From contig OZ022344.1 of assembly GCA_963989245.1 (NCBI GenBank), forward strand, positions 66,978,063-67,042,062: a stretch of 64,000 nucleotides of DNA. Direction: 5' to 3'. Position 1 is the first letter of the stretch. Each line of letters starts with the position of its first letter. Under the pieces are notes generated by a model. The model had not been told where the DNA came from. It searched no databases and saw nothing but the letters and a program-made list of their open reading frames with translations. The position numbers were made by a program, and so were the translations under genes. Positions 50,316-60,747 of the stretch are shown here, piece after piece. The DNA comes from Nansenia antarctica (lineage: Eukaryota; Chordata; Actinopteri; Argentiniformes; Microstomatidae).

Positions 50316-52224
50316 ATGACCTCCGGTAGGAATGACTTTCACTGTTTAACTTCAAATTCAATCCACTTTATTTTTTCCTCAGAGGGAACTCCTTGTGTGG
50401 AGTGGTAGGCTACAAACAACCACACCAACTGAACTATCACCTCTCGCTATGAATAGTGTTGTATCTCCACATACTAGCGATGATTGTAATGTATAGTTGT
50501 TTTTACTTTAGGTAAAATGTACTCATCGTAAATCACTCTGGATTATTTAGTGTCTGCTAAATGACTAAAATGTAAATGTACTTAGCATGTAAATGTACTA
50601 AGCATGTAAATGTACTAAGCATGTAAATGTACTAAGCATATAAATGTACTAAGGCTCCCATTGTGTGCCGTTTATGTATCGTTTTATGGTTGGCGTGATT
50701 GCAGTAATGACATCAAACTGTTGCAAAGTTCAAAAGCTGTGTTCAGTCACTGAAGTCTGTTGGCTGATCATTGGCTGTATAGTTTAATCACATGATCATG
50801 TACAGTATTTACTTCTGGATTAGGTTAATCATTTTATTATTGTCTTTTTTAACTGAACTTGAGTTTATGTAAAAAATGATGGTCGTGCTACATACTCTTC
50901 ACAATAGGTTATTCTGATCTTTCCACACGGTTTGATAGTTAGATTGGTTTGTATTTTACTGTAGCGACCTGTCTGTGAAGGTGTCTCTCCTACACACCCT
51001 GTTATGGTAATGATGTCACAATGTCTCTATGTTTATCTCAGCAGTGTGTCTAATGGTGAGACTGGCAGCTCTCATCGTTACCACGGCAGCCCAGAAACCT
51101 GGTGAGAACATGAGCTATATAATCTTGAATAATCTTGTCCTTTCACACACATACTGTGAGTTAGTAGCTTTCAATCTCTCTCTCTCCCTCCCTCCATCCC
51201 TCTCACTCTCTTTCTCTCTCCCTCCCTTCCACTCTCTCTCCTTCCCTCCCTCCCTCCATCCGTCCCACTTTCTCTCTCCATCCATCCATCTCTCTCCCTC
51301 TCTCTCTCCCCCCCTATTTTTCTCTCTCTCCCTCCCTCCCCCCCTATCTCCCTCCCTCCCTCCTCCAGCCCCAGAAGCCCCAGAGGTGTTTAGCTTGTTA
51401 GTCCCTGAGGATCCAGTCACAGGGTGGTCAGGCTCGTCTGTCATTCTGCCATGTGAAGTCTCTCCTCTCTTCAACGTTGAGCCATTGGAGGTTCGCTGGT
51501 ACCGGCCTGGTAACTCCTACAATCCTGCCTTGTTTTACAAGGACTACAAGATCCAGGAGACCTCTGTGGACCCCCGGTACAAGGGCAGAGTGTCTCTAAC
51601 TGGGGGGCTGCAGAGAGGCAAGGTGTCCCTGAAACTGGAGGGGGTCACCCTGGCAGACAGGGGGGAGTATGTGTGCCACGTTCTCAGCGAGCAGTGGTAT
51701 GAAAAGGCCACCGTCTCCCTCAAAGTGAATGGTAAGGGTTTATTTTTCTCTAATCAAATGTCATGAAAATAAAAAATATATTGGCCACATTGAACACTTG
51801 AAAAGGTGCAAATGCGACGTTTACTAATAGCGGCAAACATGTGCATATTCTTGTCAACAAACCAAATGTAAAATAGACCAAATGTAGGCCAGTGTCTCAC
51901 CACATCAGATTTGAGAAAATATTTGTTTGGACTGATACAATCACTACAGGTTTATCATGGCCATTTACTTTAATACTTTTAGCTATGGCCAAGGCCAAGG
52001 GCACTTAAGGGCAGTTAAAAGTTTGTACTATACTCTATTCATCTCGGCTGGGTGCAAACTAACATTATTGTAAAACACAAATATGCTGGTTATTTCAGCT
52101 TGTAAGAGTTAACGCTGTATTGCGCAAGTTTGACAAGCTGCCAGTCTTACATCAGCTCACTGGCGTTATTTGAGGTGTGACCATTAGTGCAAATGCTGCT
52201 CTATATGACAGCAAGTTTGACAGC

Positions 52225-52285
<61 letters not shown>

Positions 52286-52472
52286 ACACACTCCCGAACA
52301 CCATAACTCGGCCCCTGGCTGAGCTAGAGACACGCGGTCTTCGCTGGGGGATGCAGGGGGCTGGCCCAGGTGCAGGGGGGTGGCCCAGAGGCCACTGACC
52401 TGCCCCCTACTGGCTGTGAGGGGCAAGCACACTTGGACATTGTACCTGTCTAGTTATTATTATTATTTTTTA

Positions 52473-52506
<34 letters not shown>

Positions 52507-55415
52507 GTAACAACCCTCCCCACTATCTTTCGACTAGTCATAGGTAGTGCTCCAGTTGTCTCTGTAGCTGAAGGAGGAGGAGGTCAGGTGAATGTTACCT
52601 GTGTGTCAGAGGGCTGGTCACCTCAACCTACACTCACCTGGAGAAACAAAGCAGGAACACAGATCAGACCTGGGGGAGGAGTACTCAACACCACAGGTAA
52701 GTACAGTACATCCTATCTCTCAAACGTGAACTGTAATGTTTGACATTTTATTACCATTCCAAATTTTATGGAAGACTCAGATTACTTGATTGTGAGATGA
52801 TTCATGCATGAAATTGCTAATTTAGGGTATATCGACTTTCATTGGTTTTAGTAAGAAAATTATAATATTTGTGGAATTTGGTATTGGCTACATAAAGATC
52901 CAAGGTTAGCAATAAATCATATACATTTGCTATTTGGTTGACCAATTCCTTTAAACATGATAGAATTGGATTACTTGAAAACAAAAGTTCACAATCGGAA
53001 TACAATGTCAATGGAAATAAAAGTGGAGAGAGAGGACACTCTGTTGGGGTAAAGTGTATCATTTTAAGAAACGTCAGAATTTTTAAATCTTTCTTTTCAC
53101 TTTGTTGATTGGTCAGATCGATACTTGTTGGGACATCCCAACTATCACATGTTTCATTCTCAAGTTATTTTTCAGGTAGTAACAATAAAAACAATATGTC
53201 TCTGTATCAGATCCTCAGGGCTTGGTGAATGTGAGCAGTTGGCTGCTGTATTCTCCCTCAGACTCAGATTGGCTCTCCTGTACAGTCTCTCTGTCTGAGG
53301 AGGAGAGGAGAGAGAGCAGAGTGAAACCATGGATACCTACAGCCAGTCTTGGTGAGTGACACAAACTACCCATAACCACAGACTCCATACTCCTAACAGC
53401 ATGTCCTGGTGAGTCTTTCAGAAAACAACTACTTACACACACAAAGCTCTGTCCCAGTTCCTCACAAACTCTACTCTGCTCTTAAGAGGAGTGTGGAGAT
53501 TGGATAATATATTTAGCTTTTTATCAAAATTGACTTACAGAACAGCGAGTGCACATATACGCTTTTTATAGTATGTATGTATAGCGTATATGGTCCCAGC
53601 GGGAATTAAACCCACAACTTAAGTGGTGCTAAATAGTGAGAGTTCTGTGTGTGTTCATTTATATTTACTGTGATGCCTTAGATTCATATGCCTGGAGCCT
53701 GGTGGCCTTCATTGTGACTCTGGTCCTGTCTCTGATCATCCTCTGTGGTCTGGCATCTGTGGTTGTCATCCTGTACAAACAGAGAGGTGGTTAACATTCT
53801 ACATTCTATTTCACTAGTAAGGACAGCAGTGTGTGATGGTACTGTAGTGTCAGTCCTATAGAGAAATATGTCACCTTTTACCTGCAATTATTAACATTTG
53901 ATTAACCGAAACAAATGCTCTCATCTCTTTAGGATCCTCCACAGTCTGTTCAACACAAAAGAGCAAAGACACAGTTAATGTTTGTTGTACAATCTGATAA
54001 GACTGATTAAGAAATTAAATTAATCATGACATGTTGCTGACATGGTTGTATTTCTGTATTTCAGGTGAAATTGAGATGAGATCCCAGATACCAGGTACTT
54101 GACTGTTTAACTGTTTTTATTTCTCAGGGTCAAATCCCTACTTCAGACAAATGTACATCTTCCATTGACATTAATACATGTTACTCTATTATTCAAGGAT
54201 TAGTTTAGGGTTCAGATGCATGTGTTTGTTCATTCATTCACCTTTTAACAATGACCTCCTTCATCCAACAGAGACCAAAAGCCTCCTTGAAGGTAATTAA
54301 CTACACTTAATTATCATCCTACCTGATAACAAGAATATATGTTTTGATAATAGTCTGCTTTGGGTAGATATAATCCATTAATGTGTTTATCATTCATGTT
54401 GTCTTAGAGGCTAAAGTCAACCAGCAGAATTCATCTGTTGAAGAATTTAAACCAGAAGGTAAAGTAGAGGAAGACATTCTAAAGTAAAGCTACTCTAAAC
54501 TGTATCAGGCTACATATTGTATCTTCATACACACTAATACAATTGTTTATAACTAATCTAAAAGGTAAAACATGCATTAAACCATGAACACCCCTGAAGC
54601 AAATACTGTTATTGACATTTGATATTTTTTAAATACAGATTGGCAACAAGTGAAAGAAAAACAAGGTAGGTAAAGACATAGTTTATTACTTGTTCATCAT
54701 TTTATTTTGTGTTTATAAGATCATGTCTGTTATAGACCTGGCAAAAATACAGTATTTATTTCAATTGTGTTGGAATCAAGTTAGAGTAACTGTTTTTCTT
54801 AAACAGTTCAGGCTTACTACTGATAATTACATGTGAATATGTTTGAGGACTGTTAATATAATTAGCAGACCAATCCATCTAAACAGTGTTTATGAGTTAG
54901 TGAAACTGTCTTCTCTTCCCTCAGGGAATGTCACTATGGATGTAAACACGGCTCCTCCTGGGATTATGGTTATTAGTAAAAGACATCCCCATGTGTTGAG
55001 TAACGAGAGATTCAGGTCAGGACAACACTACTGGGAGGTGAAGGTGGGGTATCCACACCAAGTAAAACAGTCATGGTATGTTGGTGTGGCCAGAGATAAC
55101 GCTGATAAAAGATGTACCGGTACAGCGTCTTTAACTCCTGAGCATGGCTTCTGGATTCTCTCTTATGAGAAACAAACAGGTCTCCATGCCAACACTGACC
55201 CTCCAACACCTGTAACTGGGGGAGAAGGGCTCAAATTAGTGGGAGTGTTTCTAGACTGTGACAAACACACTCTGTCCTTCTATAATGTTGATACACAGTC
55301 ACATCTCTACACATGTACTGATGTGGTGGCATCAAACTGCCTTCAGTCTGTATTCAGCCCGGGACAAATTGATTCAGGAAATATGACCATTATTTCAAAG
55401 AATACATTTAAATAG
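50316..55415 (+). CDS. Butyrophilin-like receptor, copy 2 (short B30.2)
   Basis: Exon model: 50316-50325, 51042-51101, 51369-51731, 52538-52696, 53211-53351, 53682-53786, 54065-54094, 54272-54292, 54408-54458, 54639-54665 and 54925-55415; 1458 nt, 485 aa, all internal borders phase 1. The signal peptide is MTSAVCLMVRLAALIVTTAA; a CAGCAG tandem acceptor at exon 2 allows loss of one Ala. IgV (VILPCEV, DRGEYVCHV), IgC (VNVTC, WLSCTVSL) and TM (LVAFIVTLVLSLIILCGL) are intact. The exon homologous to copy 1 exon 7 (53933-53974) has lost its donor (TTAATG for GTAGTG) and is left out of the model; skipping keeps frame. The B30.2 exon lacks about 19 codons of the PRY part after NTAPPGIMV but keeps YWEVKVG, SWYVGVARD, GFWILSYEKQTG and TLSFYN. 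The 5' exon frame is open upstream, so an earlier ATG cannot be excluded. Confidence 0.82.
50515..50655. mobile_element. Decayed V-SINE tail with ATGTAAATGTACTAAGC repeats
   Basis: AAATCACTCTGGATTATTTA then TGTCTGCTAAATGACTAAAA resembles a degraded V-SINE core, followed by four ATGTAAATGTACTAAGC units. It is duplicated at about 58925-59065. It is in intron 1 of copies 2 and 3. Confidence 0.65.
51175..51368. repeat. CT/CCCTCC-rich tract before the IgV exon of copy 2
   Basis: A long polypyrimidine tract leads into the IgV acceptor. The equivalent occurs before copy 1 (38600-38727) and copy 3 (59585-59786). The (CT)n length differs between copies. Confidence 0.9.
52226..52285. repeat. (CA)n microsatellite in copy 2 intron 3
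   Basis: About 55 bp of CA, followed by a segment (CTCGGCCCCTGGCTGAGCTA) absent from copy 3 at the equivalent place (60625-60640). Confidence 0.9.
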
Positions 55416-56572
55416 GGGTTAGATTAAAGAAAATGAGACAGACATTTGAACATGTACTTTAATGAGGCCAACAGCCTACAGTGGTACGGTATGTTCACTC
55501 TAAGAGATATATAATGTAAATACATGACCACATGTCATACTACTATTATAGTAGTACTATACCAATGTCACTGCTCTCTACTGATGGTCATTTGTAATGG
55601 ATTTGCAGTATACATCTTTTATGATTGTTATATATAGCAGAATCAATGTATATATGGTACACCTCCTGTAATAAACATGTTGTACCAACAACGTTACTGA
55701 GTTCTTGAGTATTGATTTAATTAATCCTGATATTAGAGAATATATCAGATTGTGGTGGTTTCTCTAGAACACATCTGATGGATTTCTCTAGAACAAATCA
55801 AACATGATGGACAGGGTTGTACAAAATCTGTCATTCTAGATGTTACTGTACAGTTATACTGTATGTTTACCAACCAGGCGATCAGGGCATCCAGCTATTT
55901 TGGCGACCAACAGACTCTACAGACTAGTGTTAGTAATACTCTACATACTGCCACATCTACCCAAATGAAATGGTGGAAAAGTTACAGAGACACATCAATC
56001 ACATAATATGATTAGAACTCACTACATGCGTCTCTCAACATGGAAAGTAAAGTTCTTGTCGTCGGTTTGATCAAGCAGTTTGCAATCTAGTGAGTTTATT
56101 TGTCTGTGCCAGCTGACACTTAATTGTTGGTCCATGATTAAGTTGTGCTAATAATACACACAAGCAATACATGAGCTTCACTGCAGCATCAGATAAAATT
56201 TAGTAGAATGAAGCAAAGGTACCAGCCAAATAGACCAGAAATTACTCTGATGACTCGGACCGGACTGGTCACCTCAACCTGCCCTCACCTGGAGAAACAA
56301 AGCAGGAGCACAGATCACAGGTAATTATACTTCAAGCATTAAAGCAAATGGTTAATATGTTGCTTTTCTGTGAGTATGTAAAGTATATGTGTATGTCCTT
56401 GCATATAATATCTCTATCCCTCCCTCTCTCCACCCCCCCATCCCCCCCCCCTCTCTCTCTCTCATCATAACCATACAATCCTATCAATGCAAATAACAAG
56501 AAATGGACATGGGGGAAATGTATCATTATAATAGATGTACAAGATGTTTACATATATTTACTCCTCCACCTG

Positions 56573-56672
<100 letters not shown>

Positions 56673-56683
56673 TCAGATCCTCA

Positions 56684-56800
56684 GGACTTGGGGAGTGCTT
56701 GTCTGTGTGAGTACATGTCTGCTGTACTCTCCCTCAGACTCTGATTGGCTCTCCTGTACAGTCTCTCTTCCTGGGAGGAGGCGTGGTTGATGACTGGGTG
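56684..56800 (+). pseudogene. Decayed IgC second-half exon after copy 2
   Basis: Same remnant as at 48435-48565 (ATCAGATCCTCAGGACTTGG, then CTCCCTCAGACTCTGATTGG), showing that the remnant existed before the block was duplicated. The IgC first-half remnant lies at 56260-56325. Confidence 0.75.
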
Positions 56801-58285
56801 ATGGTCAGTACTATGTTTGTGCCCTACTGAACGTGACCCTAGAGAGCAGGTCTGATACAGCTGGTAGAGGTGTTGGAGGGCCAGTTGGAACACTGCCCAG
56901 GAAAGAGTGACATACTCTGGACGAGATGCACCGAATATCTGTGGTCACCAGATATATACAGTAGTATGTCATAAAAGCATATTTTCAAAATAGCCACTAT
57001 GAACAACTGCAGATTCCTTTTTATCCACCATACTGTATTCATCTATCTGTAAATGTATTATATTACTGATTCTGTTTAATATGAACCTTGCGTCAGAATG
57101 CACATGGATATTCGTTTGTAGCACCTTCTTGTTGGAAGAATAGAGAGGAAACATGTTAAATGCCACTCATTAGATTAGATGAGATTCAACCCTTCTGTCA
57201 TTGCACTGATTACAAGTGTATTTTCTCTGGCCACAGGGTCTGCCAGTCAGCACCCCTGGAGCAATTAGGGGTTTAGTGCCTTGCTCAAGGTCACACCGGC
57301 AGTGGTAGGCGCCTTAGATATGATGCCAGCAACCCGCCAGTCATGTACAGTATAATGAGTGTTTGGACCTTTACAGACCAGATTATGTTTAACACTCTGT
57401 TGGAACACGTTGCCCCTGACTACATGTAATGCATTAGTGATATTAGTGTGTGTTTGTCATGTCAGGTGGGTAATGTACCTTTTTGGGGGTAAATAAATAT
57501 GTTTTTGTAGCTGTAGTGAGATCATTCATAGATACTGTGCTGTGAACGTTCCATGATATAACTTATGTCCTCTGCACTCTTGAATTCTGTTTAAATGTTT
57601 AAAATAGTATTACGCTAATATATGATCAATATAATATAGCTAATATCAATAATGCATATATTTTAGATTTGTCACAGGTTTACGGGTTATGACTCATCAT
57701 AGCTACTCATAGTCGTTATGGCATGTCCTTATGTCATGTATGAGTGGTTATGAGTCCAGTTAGTGATGTCAATAATTCATATGACAAGTACAAGACTGAT
57801 AACATATGTTCTGTGTTCTCCTGTAGATTAGTCAAGGGTTTATGAGGGTTATCATAGTCCTTATATCATGTAGAGGACCACTGTATGAGTGGCTGTGAGT
57901 CCAGTTAGTTAGTCTACATTGTGTCTATGTTCTGTAAGTCCCACTGTATGCTGTATGTACTGGTGCACTCCTGAACTCTAAAGGCCCGAAGGGAACAAAT
58001 AAAGTTGCATTGTATTGAATTGTATTGTGTTGTATATTATAGTATAGTATTGTGTTGTGTACTGTTCAGCACAGAACATGGTAAGAGAGCTCTGCCTAGA
58101 GTCTTTTTCAGGAAGTTCACCATTTCCAGAAGCAGGTCGTTGGAAGTGTCAGACCTTGCAATCAACTGTGACTTTTTGAGGAATTCTGTACAAACAGACA
58201 TAAGAACTAAGATGTATCATAGACGGTATAGTTTAAAGAATATATAAATTCACAACCATAGCCCCATCATATGACGTGCAGTATT

Positions 58286-58473
58286 TTATTTTTTTATTTT
58301 TTTATACTTTATTGCAGGGTTGTACATTACATTTCAAGTTCATTTCATACACTTTACAAGTTTTCTTCACTTGTCTAAGTTCATCCTGCATCATTTTTTT
58401 TTTTTTTTTTTTAGGAGAACAAAAAATAAAAAGATAAAGAATAAAGAATAGAGAGAAAATACAGAAAAAGAAG
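58286..58473 (-). mobile_element. 5'-truncated retroelement with 17-bp target duplication
   Basis: Inserted between two copies of ATATGACGTGCAGTATT (58269-58285 and 58474-58490). The empty site is present once at about 50068. Read on the minus strand it ends GCAATAAAGTATAAAAAAAT, a polyadenylation signal plus an A-rich tail, the signature of target-primed reverse transcription. An internal (A)18 run is also present. It is too short for family assignment. Confidence 0.9.
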
Positions 58474-58723
58474 ATATGACGTGCAGTATTGTGTTTCATC
58501 ATAGATACTACCACGCAAACTACCATATACAGTATGTAACATATTTATGATTTTGGTCATAAAAGCAGACAAGTTAATGAATGAACCTTGTTTGTGCTGG
58601 GGTGTAGAAAGTGAAAGCCCAGAGACTGAGATAAGGAGAGGGAGAGGAGGAGGTCAGGAGAGTCTCTGGATGATTCTAACACCACAGACGATTCTCATGA
58701 AGCAACATCCACACAGAGGAACC

Positions 58724-60700
58724 ATGACCTCCGGTAGGAATGACTTTCACTGTTTAACTTCAAATTCAATCCACTTCATTTTTTCCTCAGAGGGAACTCC
58801 TTGTGTGGAGTGGTAGGCTACAAACAACCACACCAACTGAACTATCACCTCTCGCTATGAATAGTGTTGTATCTCCACATACTAGCGATGATTGTAATGT
58901 ATAGTTGTTTTTACTTTAGGTAAAATGTACTCATCGTAAATCACTCTGGATTATTTAGTGTCTGCTAAATGACTAAAATGTAAATGTACTTAGCATGTAA
59001 ATGTACTAAGCATGTAAATGTACTAAGCATGTAAATGTACTAAGCATATACGTAAATGTACTAAGGCTCCCATTGTGTGCCGTTTATGTATCGTTTTATG
59101 GTTGTGATTGCAGTAATGACATCAAACTGTTGCAAAGTTCAAAAGCTCTGTTCAGTCACTGAAGTCTGTTGGCTGCTCATTGGCTGTATAGTTTATTCAC
59201 ATGATCATGTACAGTATTTACTTCTGGATTAGGTTAATCATTTTATTATTGTCATTTTAACTGAACTTGAGTTTCTGTAAAAAAATTATGGTCGTGCTAC
59301 ATACTCTTCACAATAGGTTAATCTGATCTTTCCACACTGTTTGATAGTTAGATTGGTTTGTATTTTACTGTAGCTACCTGTCTGTGAAGGTGTCTCTTCT
59401 ACACACCCTGCTATGGTAATGATGTCACAATGTCTCTATGTTTACCTCAGCAGTGTGTCTGAAGGTGGTGAGACTGGCAGCTCTCATCGTTACCACGGCA
59501 GCCCAGAATCCTGGTCAGAACATGAGCTACATAATCTTGAATAATCTTGTCCTTTCACACACATACTGTGAGTTAGTAGCTTTCAATCTCTCTCTCTCCC
59601 TCCCTCCATCCCTTCCACTCTCTTTCTCTCTCCCTCCCTTCCACTCTCTCTCCTTCCCTCCCTCCCTCCATCCCTCCCACTCTCTATCTCTCTCCATCCA
59701 TCCCTCTCCCTCTCTCTCTCCCCCCCTATCTTTCTCTCTCTCTCTCTCTCTCCCCCCCTATCTCCCTCCCTCTCTCCCTCCTCCAGCCCCAGAAGCCCCA
59801 GAGGTCTTCACCTTGTTAGTCCCTGAGGTTCCAGTCACAGGGTGGTCAGGCTCCTCTGTCATTCTGCCATGTGAAGTCTCTCCTCTCTTCAACGTTGAGC
59901 CATTGGAGGTTCGCTGGTACCGGCCTGGTAACTCCTACAATCCTGCCTTGTTTTACAAGGACTACAAGATCCAGGAGACCTCTGTGGACCCCCGGTACAA
60001 GGGCAGAGTGTCTCTAACTGGGGGGCTGCAGAGAGGCAAGGTGTCCCTGAAACTGGAGGGGGTCACCCTGGCAGACAGGGGGCAGTATTTCTGCCACGTT
60101 CTCAGCGAGCAGTGGTATGAAAAGGCCACCGTCTCCCTCAAAGTGAATGGTAAGAGTTTATTTTTCTCAAATAAAATGTCATGAAAATAAAAAATATTGG
60201 CCACACTTGAAAATGTGCAAATGCTACGTTTACTAATAGTGGCTAACATGTGCATATTCTTGTCAACAAACCAAATGTAAAATAGACCAAATGTAGGCAG
60301 TGTCTCACCACATCAGATTTTAGAAAATATTTGTTTGGATTGATACAATTACTACAGGTATATCATGGCCATTTACTTTAATATGTTAAGCTTTGGAATG
60401 GCCAAGGGCACTGGAATAGTTAAAAGTTTGCACTATACACTATATAATACTGTATATCATTTCGGTTGGGTTTACAAATTATTGTAAAAGACAAATATGC
60501 TGGTTATTTCAGCTTGTAAGAGTTAACGCTGTATTGCGCAAGATTGACAAGCTGCCAGTTTTACATCAGCTCACTGGCGTTATTTGAGGTGTGACCATTT
60601 AATGCAAATGCTGTAGATATCACAGCAAGTGACCTGCCACCACTGACCTGCCCCCTACTGGCTGTGAGGGGCAAGCACACTTGGGAATTGTACCTGTCTA

Positions 60701-60747
<47 letters not shown>

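Noticed and set aside
50139..50408. 89-aa frame MILVIKADKL... in front of copies 2 and 3 (also 58547-58816)
   Set aside because: It spans the start exon and runs through a GT donor (50326) into intron sequence. Only the 10-nt end from ATG 50316 fits a signal peptide; the rest is probably 5' UTR.
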